From Brachionus plicatilis (Eukaryota; Rotifera; Eurotatoria; Ploima; Brachionidae), in contig QEOQ01000626.1 of NCBI GenBank assembly GCA_010279815.1, forward strand, positions 65,188-129,187: DNA of 64,000 bases, given 5' to 3'. Positions 11,001 through 22,073 of the stretch are shown piece after piece; the first letter of the stretch is position 1, and every line of letters begins with the position of its first letter. The notes under the pieces were generated by a model. The model was not told where the DNA came from. It searched no databases and saw only the letters and a program-made list of their open reading frames with translations. A program made the position numbers and the translations under genes.

Positions 11001-14000
11001 GATATTTTATGCAACTTTGAATGTTGCACTATGTTGCATTTGCAGAATTAAGTTTAAACCTTTAGAAAAAAAGTTATTCAATTTTTTTTTCATTTTTTTC
11101 TGTTCTTTTTATCATTTTGTACTGAATTTAACAAAACTAGATAATTTTTTTAAAATTCTATTGCTGTTTATTCTCTTTTTTAAAATAAATTAAAAAGTAT
11201 TTAATTAAAAAAAATTATACTTTATTACAGAAGTTTAGCAAGTTTTAATTTTTATTAAATTTTTAAGTTTAGACTAGTCTAGTTTATTTTTATGTAGAAT
11301 AAAGGCAATCTGGTTTTTGTTCACAATATTTAGCTAAATAATAAAATTTAATCAAAAATAAATTAATTAAATAATAAAATTGATAAAAACTCCAATAAAA
11401 TGTTGAAATCTAAACTGATTTCTTTAAAGATAAATGAAAAAATAATCAAATGTCGTTCAAATATTTAATGTATAATTTAGATGCAAGCATGCTCAAGCTA
11501 TTAAAACATTTTTTTTCAGATTTAATTTTGATTGAAATTAATTTATTTTTTTTGGGGGGGCAAAAACAAATTTCCAAAATTAATTTCTCTTCAAATTGCA
11601 GTTTACTTTTTTTTAAACTTTAATTAGGCAAAATAAATAAAAATATTCAAAAAGTATTCGGTTTATTTAGTTTAATTTTTGCTCGTACAAATATTTTAAG
11701 TCTTTTCTTAATTCATTAATATTACTTTGAAAAAAATTTAAATCTCGATTAGAAAACTTTCAAAGTAATTGCTTGTTTTGAAGAAAACATATGACTTAAT
11801 CGTTTAGTTTTGAGAGTTGAATTAATAAAAAAAATGCTTATTAAATATATTTATTCAAATAGAATCACTTAATATAGTCTAAAAATGACTAAATAAAAAA
11901 AAAAAAAAATTTAAATTGTTAATTTTTTTTAAACTTTAAAAATTTAATTTTTTAATTCAAAAAATAATTAAATTTTTTTTTAATAATAAGTTTATAATTG
12001 TTAAGTTTTTTGGTAAGAGTTCGAATTTAGTTTCTGAATTTTTGAACTCTAAAAAGTTATGTATTTTTAGATTATATCTAGTGACTCTATTTAAATAAAT
12101 ATATTTAATAAACATTTTTGGTTTTCGTGTAAAATAAAAAGAAAAATTTTAAATCATTAATTTTATTAATTAAAAGATCTATTTTTTAATAAATTTATCT
12201 AATTACATTTATAAAAAAAATTCTAAATACAATTTTTTGGTTTGAAATAGAAAAATAAAGAGATAAAGCCTATTCTTTTTTATTTATTCTTTTAATTAAT
12301 AAAAATTAATGATTTGAAATTTTTCTTTTGATTTTTTTTTCTATTTTTAAAAATTAAAAGCAATTAAATTTTTTTGCTGTCGAAAAAATATAATTACATT
12401 TTTTGACTATTAAAATATTTTTCAATTTAAAATCAAAAAAAAAAAAGAATAAATTTTAAAATTTTTAAAAACTTAATCTTTATATAAAGTAAACGAAACA
12501 AGCACTCGTATATCTAGCACCAATTCGATACGCAGACCGATAATCAAACCCCGCAATACATCTCAGATAAAACAGCAACCAGTCGATTCCACAATAGACC
12601 AAAAAAATTTAATCAATGAAAATTCCAAACCTCCTTTGCCAAATGGTCAAAGTGGCTATTCAACTTTAAATCAAAAAAGACGCGAATTTTTCCAACGAAA
12701 TCGTCTTCTGAGCGATAACAAAGTGATTAAAAGCCCCAAATCTTCTCCATCACCGGTACCAAATCAAGACCAGAACTCAAATTTTGTTTTCAACAAACCC
12801 GAAGAGTCCAAGAACAACTCGCTAAATGACCGCATATTCCGACAGGTGGTTTACAACTTTCAAGACGGCCGCGCAAAGCAAACCCCATCGTCAACCAATT
12901 CATCAAATAATCCAGGTAAAGAATTGCAGATAAATGTGGCAAAAAATGAGCCAGAAAAAGACTTAAACTACAATGATTTACGGCATGGAAATTTTACAAT
13001 ACCCAAAAGTGTAAATCAAAGCATGGCTCAACAATTTGTTCCAAAAAACCAAGAAAAAGTGCTCATGTTAAATGTCAATGACCAATATGGTTTTAAAAAG
13101 CATTTTGGCTACAGTCCGAATAGTCGGCCAGTTCAAGACAACTCGGCCATGCGACTTGCCTATTTGAACAATTCTGTTCAACAGCAAAGACAATCACAGT
13201 ACAATACAGCACCAAGGATCCTATCAGCCGACAGTCAAAGCAAAAATCAAAAGTAGCATTTTAAATAAATTTTTCAAAATTTTTTTATTTTAATTTTTTA
13301 ATTATTTTTAGCCAAGCAATTCAACTCGATTTTAAATATCCTTTGTACTCTAATTTTCAAAATCAAAATAACCAATTTAATGCTAGACCGGTCAGGCCTA
13401 ATATTAGTCAAGAACAACCTAATTCGGCTAAAGAAGGTAAATAGTACCGATGAATCCCATTAGCCTTTTTTTAGACATCTTTTTATTCTAAAAAACTTTT
13501 TTATGTATTTTCTTGAAAAAATTTTTTAAGAATGTTTTTATGTAATTAACGTTTAACAAATTTTAAAGACTAGTTTTGTTATTTAGTTCAAAAAATTTTA
13601 ATCATTTATTTTCAACTAATTGAATTTTTTTTTAAATTAAGTAAGACAAAAAATTAGTTGCGTAGTTTTTATTTTTTTAAGTGAAAATTTCTCCCCAAAT
13701 TTACATTCATAAAAAAAAATATAATAATTGTAAATTTGTCAAATATTTTTAAAATTTATTAAAAAAAAATTTTATTTGCTTGACGGGGTTTAAAACAAAT
13801 TGTTTTCTAGCTCTCATTCTAATTTTTAAAATAACTTTTTGAATTAACTTTAAAAAAAAGCCAGTTTGACGATTTCTTCAGTATCAGAAAATGCAGGATT
13901 AGAGCTTAATCAGAGAAATTTGAGGTTGTGTTTTAGACCTTCCTGAATTTTTACCCTCTTTAGTTTTAGAATACTTTCAATTTTTGTTTAATAAAATATT

Positions 14001-15595
14001 TTGGCATATCAGTTTGAAGATAAGACTTCATCTTTCAATAAACATTTTTATAATTTTTTTTTAAATTTAATTTTAAAAATTTTAATTGCTTTTTTGTCAA
14101 TTGCTTTAGGAAATTTTTTAATTTGATTTCGTAGTTTTTTTTGGCAAAAAAAGCTGGAGATATTTTATAGAAAAAATTGAAAATAAAAATAAAAAACAGT
14201 TTTATTTTCAAAATATAATCGAAGTTAATTTTCAGCAAATTTTTAATTGTTTATTGGATTTAGAGCAATATTTTGTTAATAATTTAGGGGGTCTTGCGGA
14301 AAATGTGAACAGAAGTTCACCAAAAAATGAAACCATGAGTATCTTGCCTAAAATGTGAACTTTATGTTCACCAAATTTCTGTTTACAAATTTTTTTACCA
14401 AAGTAGTTCACATAAAATAAAAAATGTTCACCAAATTTTTAATTTAAAATTTAGACAAAATTAAAAATCTTCATGCTGCAATATCAACTTCACAAGAGAC
14501 TTTGAATGTAGTAAAAAAAGCACTCAGCAAACATACCAATCCAGTGCCATGTGAGATTTGTGGAGAATTAATGAAAAATTTTAAAAGAGTAAAATTGCAT
14601 ATAGAAAAAAAACATTAAACTTAAAAAATAATTTTTGACAATTTATTTTATTTTTTTTTTAAATCAAAATTTAAATTTAAATTAATGTTCACCTAAAAAA
14701 AATTAGTTCATGAAAAATTAAATTTTTTTTTTTAAATTTACTTTGGTCACAAAATTTGTGAACAGAAATTTGGTGAACATAAAGTTCACATTTTAGGCAA
14801 GATACTCATGGTAACATTTTTTGGTGATCTTCTGTTCACATTCTCCGCAAGACCCAATTTAGGATCAAGGCAAAAAAACAGCCTTCGTGAATTTATATCC
14901 TTTATGGGTTTAAAAAAAAGTATTCTTTAAAAAAATCATGTTTAAAGGTTTTTTATTTTTTATCCGAGGAGACTTGTCAAAAAAAAACAAATGGTTTTCA
15001 TCTATGTCCGAAATTCCGCGTTTTTACAAATTCATTACAATGTTTTTTTTTTTTTATTTTAGTGCTTGATAGTATGGCTCTGTTTTTAAAAGCCGAAGAC
15101 ATGTCAAATAAGAATTACAGTGAATCGCAGATAATTAACACTGTTCAAGCACCCATGCCCAAAAATGGAACAAGTAATTTGGTGCCATTGACTGAGAATT
15201 GTTAATTGAAAATTATTTTAAAAGATTATTTAGAGCAAAATATGACAAGTTTGTCTCTTGAAGAGCAACGAATAAAAAGTTCACTGATGCGACTGGACGA
15301 AAGATACAACTGTAAGAATTGGAATTAAATTAAATAAATCTTATTTTTGTTAATGAAACATTTTTTTCAAGTCTTAAAAACACATAATCAGACACGATAC
15401 AATAATGAAGAAATGGTAAGCTTTTTGAGCCAGTTTTTAGTCATTTAAATTTTAGTTTAAAAAAAAACCAAACGGTTAGTTCAGATCATAGCAGGATGAA
15501 TTAAGACATTTTATTTTAAGAATGGTAGACGCTTTAATGTAATGAACAAGTATCAGCGACCCATGTCTACAAATGTCATTCGTTACAGAAAATGA
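8020..15595 (+). CDS. CEP126-like centrosomal/ciliary protein, nine exons
   Basis: Spliced by hand: exons 8020-8126, 8183-8322, 8366-9367, about 12490-13252, 13312-13436, 15063-15173, 15234-15311, 15372-15415 and 15521-15595 (stop TGA 15593-15595). All introns are GT-AG with consistent phases; the exon 4 acceptor is the least certain. The N-terminus is a charged helix: a WKEQFQTERKKQ segment, an R-R-K block, then a KEEKRRKE/ARKAQ run and ISLDDVLKQM. This matches my memory of CEP126 (KIAA1377), including its 'LEEALKQ' end. The middle is long, Ser/Asn/Gln-rich and probably disordered; the C-terminus has SLSLEEQRIK...LMRLDERYN, then a short basic tail ending IRYRK. A three-codon upstream ORF (8002-8013) precedes the start. 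Expected role is at the centrosome and ciliary base (inference from similarity). Confidence 0.65.
9570..9850. repeat. Decayed relative of the AAGTC-rich hAT MITE family
   Basis: Repeated CAAGTC, GACTT and GGACTTTTA motifs in both orientations, as in copies A-C, but the CAGAGTTG termini and target duplication are not recognisable. Confidence 0.35.
10401..10553 (-). CDS. Possible 50-residue acidic ORF, antisense in an intron
   Basis: ATG at 10553, stop at 10401-10403. The peptide begins MIDLEETLNESLAEDK and is acidic, then basic at the C-terminus, with more balanced codon use than the AT-rich surroundings. It lacks any domain I recognise. It could be a relic exon, a transposon ORF, or chance. 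Confidence 0.25.
   Translation of the reverse strand: MIDLEETLNESLAEDKSANEKGIEIESQIGNSINNEAVLKKSIEKKKIRN
10776..11140. mobile_element. Palindromic MITE, copy P1
   Basis: The two halves are inverted copies over about 130 bp each. The left reads GGTTTTGTGAAGTTCAGTAC..., the right ends ...GTACTGAATTTAACAAAAC. Both halves include TGCAACATTCAAAGTTGCA-type motifs near the centre. A second copy, lacking the outer right end, is at 38955-39278. No ORF and no clear target duplication. Confidence 0.7.
14289..14855 (+). mobile_element. Small TIR element carrying one C2H2 finger ORF (element Z2)
   Basis: 567 bp. Both ends start GGGTCTTGCGGA and the inverted match runs for more than 100 bp with few differences, including ATGAGTATCTTGCCTAAAAT. 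It is flanked by a perfect 8-bp duplication AATTTAGG (14281-14288 and 14856-14863). It contains a single-finger ORF. The 8-bp duplication and GGG start fit hAT or Mutator-like groups; I cannot assign the superfamily. Confidence 0.85.
14448..14618 (+). CDS. Mini single-C2H2-finger protein in TIR element Z2
   Basis: The open frame from 14448 to the stop at 14616-14618 encodes a short helical leader and then NPVPCEICGELMKNFKRVKL-H-x4-H, ending right after the last histidine. The finger is complete: C-x2-C-x12-H-x4-H. The frame has no early ATG, but TTTAG at about 14450-14454 could be a splice acceptor, so the start is probably in an upstream exon. Compare the related finger at 2403-2645. The full transposase is absent, so this may be an accessory or a relic DNA-binding domain. 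Confidence 0.5.
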   Translation, partial: NLDKIKNLHAAISTSQETLNVVKKALSKHTNPVPCEICGELMKNFKRVKLHIEKKH

Positions 15596-16902
15596 GGCCA
15601 TTATTCTAAAACAAAACCATTTTTACACACTTTTTTATAAATATTTTAAATTTTGTTTGTAATTTAATTTGAAAGTTAATTTTTGAATTTTTTTCTTCTC
15701 TTTTTTTTTTTAAATGAAATGCTTTATGGAATTTTTAAGAATAAATTTTAGTTTGATTTAAAAAAAAATATTTTTTCAGAATCAATTTTTTAAAATGTCT
15801 AGCAATAATTTTATTTAGATTGATTAAAGAGATTATGGCTTTGATGAAAAAAGAGAAGCTAATCGACAATTATTTTCCTTTATAGATAAGAGCAAATAAT
15901 CCATTCCAGGACCATTTGCAAATGAATTTGATTTTTTGATAATTTTTTTCAAAAAAGAACAATAATAATTTTGCAATAGAATAAAATAGATTTAGTAAAA
16001 ATTCTAAAACAATTAAAATATTTGACAATTTTTCGTCTTAATTAGTGCCATAATAGCGAAAATGAATCCAAAAAATAATCATTAAAATTTGATTATTTAA
16101 AATCAAAATATGCAATTAGATTTTCTCAGTTAAAGATATTTGAAAATATATATTTTTTTAATTAAAAATAATACAGGATCATTCAAAAAATCAATTTATT
16201 TTAAAAATTTTAGCTCAAATTTAAAATCAGCTATGGCTATCGATAAATGGTTTTGATGCTTTTAATTTTATTTCTCCTACCAAAATTATGATCATCTATC
16301 ACATTCAATAATTATTGAAATTTGAATCAAAAAAAAATTTCTTTAAAATCAATTTTTACAATTAAATTAAATAAATTTCATATAAAATTTTAAGGAATAT
16401 TATCAATCCCTCTTTACGCAGTTGACATTTATATCAAATTTTGTAATGATAATAATCTGACAGACCAATTTGATATGTCAAATGAGAAAAAATAATAATT
16501 AAATTTTTTTGAAATGATCAATTCATTTTTACAACGTTAAGTAAAATCTTAATTTTTATTTTTTATTTTTATGTGTGTGTTAAAAACTATTCAAAAAGTA
16601 TTTAAATTCAAAATCAACAATCATGATCCTTTTTGGATAAAAATAGTCACAAATTAAAACAAACAATAACAAAATATAATAATAATAAATAATTTGATTT
16701 TTAACATTTAATTTTTGATTTAAAAAGTCTACTTTATTTCTTACAAATTATTTTTTTTTTTTTATCACATTTACTGCCAATTTCTCATTTGAAATTCTCA
16801 TCAATTCTAAAAAATTTTAGCCCTTCATTAAAAAAACATAAAAAATAAAACTTCAAATTAATTAAAAATCTTTATTGCTTTAATTTATTAAAAAAAAATA
16901 AA
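15596..16902. other. AT-rich intergenic spacer
   Basis: Holds the 3' UTR of the CEP126-like gene and the 3' flank of the GPCR (convergent genes). No ORF, RNA gene or clear repeat is seen. Confidence 0.6.
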
Positions 16903-17967
16903 TTATTTTAAAACTGATTTTAAAACCGAACTGGGATAGAATAGAGTGATAAGCGGAATTAGTGAAGTGGTGAAAATATTGACAATTCGAAATATTTGTA
17001 TCCAATGGTACCAACCAGCATTGAAATCAGAGAGCAAATTTCTCACACTCGCCACCGACAAAGCAACAAAACCAATAATTAAAAAAAAATTAATAGCCAA
17101 AAATTGGTTGGCAAATTTGGTCTGGGTTCGCTTACAAGTCCTAAATGTGGTTCTGGAGCTATTTTTTTGCGAATAGCTGCCATTTGTTTGTGTGTCCGAC
17201 TTGGTCAGCGGTTCGAAATTTTTCAAAATGGTGCAATTCGAGCTCGGATAGTCCCTGTTCGTGACAACACTTTCACTTTCCTCCACATTTCTCTTCCTGC
17301 TGGATCGAGTTTTTTTCCTAAAAAATTTAGATGACATATAACGAAGTCTCTTGTAAATAAGGATATAAATGACAATTACACTGAATGTTGGTGCAGCCAT
17401 GCCCAGTATGACGGTCACCATGTAATAGTACAGCGATTTGGAGAAGGTTTCCGAGTAGCCATCGAAACAATTGTTTGTGCCGTAGCTGGTCTGGAATACA
17501 AAGCGGCTGAAAAAGGCAATTACCGTGGATATCAGCCAAACAAGTGCTATTGAATAGACCATAAAAAATTTTGACTTGTTTATTCTTTTGAACAGGCTGA
17601 TGTGATAAACAGCGATAAATCGGTGTATTGAGACCAACAAAATGGAATAGTAGCGCAAAAATTTGAACACAGCCCAGCAAAAAGAGGCGCTCAGACAAAC
17701 AAAATGGTTTATTCTGCTGGTGGAAAAGGCCGGCATTTCGCTTTTTATAAAAAATAGATAAATAGCACAGTACAAAAAGTTGGCTAACATAAAATGGTTT
17801 ATGAAAATGTAGGACTTGTAGCGAAGCTTTTTGTAGCGTATGACCAGGATAAAATACATCAGATGGGTGATTAGAGAGAAAACACGCTGACTGGCGTCCA
17901 GATAGTTCAAGAAATTTGTCAAATTTTCTGGTATTCGGACAGACCGATTGCTTATTGATTCATGCAT
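16903..17967 (-). CDS. Divergent class A (rhodopsin-like) GPCR, intronless
   Basis: 354 residues with seven hydrophobic spans: about 28-48, 53-74, 93-120, 134-156, 180-206, 287-308 and 322-344. Supporting features: N-glycosylation sites at N7 and N15, a likely disulphide C91-C167 between TM3 and the second extracellular loop, a conserved proline in TM5 (P193), and a long Ser/Lys/Arg-rich third cytoplasmic loop (about 208-286). The TM3 end reads HRF (115-117) in place of DRY and TM7 ends LFYPSS instead of NPxxY, so the receptor is divergent. A peptide receptor is most likely by loop structure, but the ligand cannot be told. Plasma-membrane location is inferred. Confidence 0.8.
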   Translation of the reverse strand: MHESISNRSVRIPENLTNFLNYLDASQRVFSLITHLMYFILVIRYKKLRYKSYIFINHFMLANFLYCAIYLFFIKSEMPAFSTSRINHFVCLSASFCWAVFKFLRYYSILLVSIHRFIAVYHISLFKRINKSKFFMVYSIALVWLISTVIAFFSRFVFQTSYGTNNCFDGYSETFSKSLYYYMVTVILGMAAPTFSVIVIYILIYKRLRYMSSKFFRKKTRSSRKRNVEESESVVTNRDYPSSNCTILKNFEPLTKSDTQTNGSYSQKNSSRTTFRTCKRTQTKFANQFLAINFFLIIGFVALSVASVRNLLSDFNAGWYHWIQIFRIVNIFTTSLIPLITLFYPSSVLKSVLK

Positions 17968-20457
17968 CTAAAATTTAAAAAAAATTGGTTTTGATGATTT
18001 ATTTTTAATTTATTTTTTTTTAAATAAAAATATCAATTAGGTAAAAGCTCGGATTTCATGAAATTGGATATATTTTTTATTTTTTTTTAAATTGACAACC
18101 TTTTTGAAATTTGCGAGAAAATTTTAAAATTAACAAAATTAAAGTTCATAAATCTAAAATTATATTTATTTTAAATTAAAAAGCTAATCGATTTTTTAAT
18201 TTTTTAATCAAACAAAAGCGAAATTTAAAATTTTTCTAGGCTAGAAAAACTATAATTTTTTTGACTCTCGCTAATTTGCACTAGCATTTACCTATTTGAC
18301 ATAAATTACGCAGATCGACTTTTATCAGATAGACTTTATCAGATTATACGGCTGAAACACGAGGTGACTCAACTAAAATTAATTATTTCTAAAGAATTGA
18401 ACATTTTTTTGTTAATTTAAGAGATAATGGAAATTGTTTATGGTTCGGTTTGAGAAAAAAACTAGTTCCGTTCTTTAAAGTAAGGAAGTTGTTTAGCAAA
18501 TACGCCTTTCTAATCAAGGCAATAACTTTACTCATGAGATTTTTTGAACAATAATTTTATCTTAATTTAATAAAAAATTATTTAAATTCTTTTAGTTATT
18601 TTAGAGTTTATTGATTTATTTTCTTCGAAGATAGACAGGAAAAGCCTGAATATTAATCTTAAGAATAAAAAAAAGGTAAAACTTAAATTATCAAAAAATG
18701 ATTGACACTTTTGTTTTAGCATTGAATTGATTGAGTTGATTAAAACTGAATAGAATATTAATTAGAATTGATTTTGCAGCAGCTTTGCAGAGGCTTTAAG
18801 ACGCAAAACAATTTTTAAAAATAAATTCAAAACCTGAATACTCAAAGCTCATAAATTTTAATGTCATTTCTAATATTCTGTTTTGATTCAAAAATTTTGT
18901 TTTCTTTTTCCAATAAATGGCTTATTAAAATTCAAAAATTAAAAGAAAAAAATCTACAGTAAAACGACCAATATTTCACATTATGGGCTGCCGCTGGAGA
19001 AAATCAAATGCTTATAACCAAAAATTTAATTTAAAACCAATTTTCATTAGTTTAAAATCAAGTTTTGCACTTAGTTAAAAAATTAATCTAATTATATATT
19101 AATAATTAGGTGTGTACTTAATTCGATTTTATTTTTTAGTTTTTCTTCCCTAAAATTGTTTATTAAATAATTTTCTGTACTAAACAACTTTTTCAGCAAT
19201 TTTGCTTAGTCTTTCAAAAATTGAAAAAAAAAATACCAATTTTAACCAAAATCAATATTTATTAATTATCTGCGATAAATATTTGTAGTGACTGAAAAAT
19301 TCAATTATTTTTACATAACTAGTCTTTCTTAAAAATAAAATTACCGAAACAATCAGATAGAAGAAGAAATGTAAGCAAAAATATATAATTTAATTGAAAC
19401 CAATAATTACTAAAAAGATTAAATTGATAAAAAATTTAAACCATTAGTTTGCTTCTTTTAAGTGAAAGTGATGCTTTGTATTTTTAGAATTAATTTTAGT
19501 AAAATGTCTCAATGATTATGGTATTATTAAAATGATACTTGAAATTACATGCAATTTGAAAAAAGAATCTAATTGGAATTGAATCAAAATAGACGAAAAC
19601 TTCATAAATAATAATTAACTCACTTGGCAACAAAATAAAGAGAAAATTATTAGTTTGCCATGATGCTTATTATATGTTTTTTAAGATGGACATGATGTAA
19701 TTATTTTTTAATATTTTTTAATCTTTAAATTTAAGGTTTAATTTTTTTTTCAATTTTCTATTCCTGGAAATTCCAAAAGTGAATATGGGACAAAAGAAAA
19801 TTAAAAAGAAATATTCTTATTTTAAATATTAAAAAAAATTTTAAACTATAAGTTTTATTAAAGTTTTTCGGGTCGATTAGGTGATTTTGCTTCATCTTTA
19901 ATAAAAATCTTTAATAATTTTAGTGTTTTTAGTTGTTCTTCTTCTTGTTGCTAGATTTAAGTAGAGAGGGCATTTGGGTATTTTTGATTGTTGAAAGAGT
20001 AATACCAGGTCAACTAGATCAGAGCAAATGCTTTTTCTAGAGCTCCTTCAGATTAAAAAAAAAACAAAAAATTATTAACTTCAATTGTTTATTTTTATAT
20101 CAGTATCGAGAATTATGCATTCTATTAAATAGTAATTTTATTCAATTTATTCTCATAATCTTAAAGTTTTTCATCTAATTTGGGATTTGATCACCTAATT
20201 CAATAAAAAAAATTAGGTGAACTTATAATTCACAAACCCATGAGCAAAAATTGATCGCAAAATATGTGAACTATGGTTCACCAAACCGACTAGATCGAGT
20301 TTTTCAACGATTAAAAAAAAATATTAATTTAAATCTAAATGAATTATTTATTTTTTTTTCATTTTATTTTATCTTATTTTACTTTATTTTTAATTTTTTT
20401 GTTTCACTTTTTTTGTTTTACTTTTTTGTTTCATTTTTTTATTTTGAAGGTTGGTAA

Positions 20458-20484
20458 AGGTACAGATAAACAAATAAATAAATA
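20458..20484 (+). repeat. Second copy of the non-LTR-type 3' tail
   Basis: GGTACAGATAAACAAATAAA followed by TAAATAA. The 20-mer is identical to that at 5853; the sequences upstream are unrelated. Confidence 0.4.
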
Positions 20485-21416
20485 ATTTAAAAGTTAAAAA
20501 AAGAAATCTCAACATTTTTTTCAAATTTCTATATGACAATTATACTCTTTCTATTTCACTTAAGTGTTTAATTTCAAATATGAAAATGTTTGCAATATTA
20601 ACTTAAAATTAACCCTTTAACGACGACTTTCTGAAAATCAATGTGTCTAAAAAAAGGGAAAAAAAAAAAAAGAAAAAAAATAAACAAACAAACAAATATA
20701 ATAAGTTGAAAATGAAATTATTTTTAATTGTAAAAATAGAAATTATGTAATTTTTTTTTTTAAGAATTTAATCTTGAAGTCTAAAAAGAGACAAAAAAAT
20801 AATCTTTATTTTCATAAAATTTCTCTTTTTTAATATTTTTCTTTTATATTTAATTTTTTTTATCATCGCCAAATCTGGCGAAATTTTTGAAATAAATAAA
20901 TAAAAAATAAAATTAACTTAAAATTATTTTTTTATTTGTAACTGAAAAAATTTTTTGAAACATGGCTCTTTTTTAATGTTATTTCAACATTGGATACATT
21001 TTGTGATTCAAGCACTTTTGAATTTCTCCGAAGAAGGTGTCAGTAGAAAAAAATTGGGGGTCGTTAGGTGGTCAGGTTTTTACAAATATGAAAAAATAAA
21101 TTTAAAAAAAAAGAAAATTTAAGAGAAAAAAGCTAATTTAATTTTCAATTAGTCTTGTTAAAACTTTTAAAGATTTTTTTTCTTTGTAACATAAGTCAGG
21201 AAAGTTTCAAAATTTGAAGTCCAGTAAAAATATTGCAAAATAAAAAATTTTTCAAACAATTGGTAATTAAATAATTAAAAAAAAAAAAAATTCAAAACTT
21301 AAGTGTTATCTGAATTTCTAATTTTGACATTAAATTCGTGAACTATGTCCTTTGAAACCCTAAATTTCTTTTTTTCTGTGAGTCTCAAAAATAAAATTTT
21401 TATATTTAGGGGTCTA

Positions 21417-22073
21417 ATAACACTCGAAAGCCCTATATTTTTTATACCTCTAAAGACCGGCGGTGTCAAATTGACACTTTTTACAAAAACATGAAAAATA
21501 CTAGACAAATTTAGGTTCTTTGAAGTTAAAAAGACAAAACATGATAAAATAAATAAGTATTTTATTCTGAATAAATTTCAAGTCTATTGAAAATGAATTG
21601 GATATATCAAAAGTCATCATCAAACGCTGATAACTTGCTATTGTTTTTGTTCCTTGTCACGTTGAAATTAATTTTCTTTCTTAGTGGTAAATCTTCTCCA
21701 TTCTTTAACTTAGTCCAAAAAACTCCAATTTTACTTGTCTTGTCAAGATTCTGGTCCCCGTTTATGCTATTGTTTTTACTTTCAATCGAATCAATGATAT
21801 GTTGGTTTGTATCATTCAATTATTCTTCTTCTTCTCCCTCTTCTTCTTCAAAAAGAATATCTCTTTTATTAGAATCCTCATCAACATCAGCATCAACTTC
21901 ATCAAATTCATCCAAAAAAATCAAACTTCATCAAAATTTCAATTTTATCTTTTTTTTTTTGATACCAAATAAAGTTTTTGAAATAGAATTACCAAAAACT
22001 TTTTCCAAAAAAAAGATTTAAATATTTATACTCAAAAAGTGTCAAATTGACACTGCAGTCCTTTGAGTGTTAA
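21417..22073 (-). mobile_element. piggyBac-like non-autonomous remnant
   Basis: The right end reads TTAACACTCAAAGGAC inward from 22073, with TTAA at 22070-22073. The left end reads ATAACACTCGAAAG from 21417. Both ends carry the same internal palindrome GTGTCAAATTGACAC (21463-21477 and about 22039-22053). TTAA targets and such ends are typical of piggyBac elements. Between them the minus strand holds a decayed acidic frame (DEDSNKRDILFEEEEGEEEE, then a stop, then about 70 residues), compatible with a piggyBac N-terminal region but too short to prove it. Confidence 0.5.

Larger units (their letters stand above)
9368..12489 (+). other. Long intron 3 of the CEP126-like gene
   Basis: About 3.1 kb of AT-rich sequence. 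It contains AAGTC/GACTT-rich sequence at about 9570-9850 that looks like a decayed hAT-type MITE, an antisense 50-codon ORF (10401-10553) and a palindromic MITE (10776-11140). An additional small exon cannot be excluded. Confidence 0.5.
13437..15062 (+). other. Intron 5 of the CEP126-like gene
   Basis: AT-rich intron, GT at 13437 and AG at 15061-15062. It contains the zinc-finger TIR element Z2 (14289-14855); nothing else is recognised. Confidence 0.65.

Noticed and set aside
21587..22021. 144-codon Ser-rich plus-strand ORF
   Set aside because: It is the complement of an acidic Asp/Glu run in a piggyBac-like remnant; Ser repeats reflect TCT/TCA complementing acidic codons.
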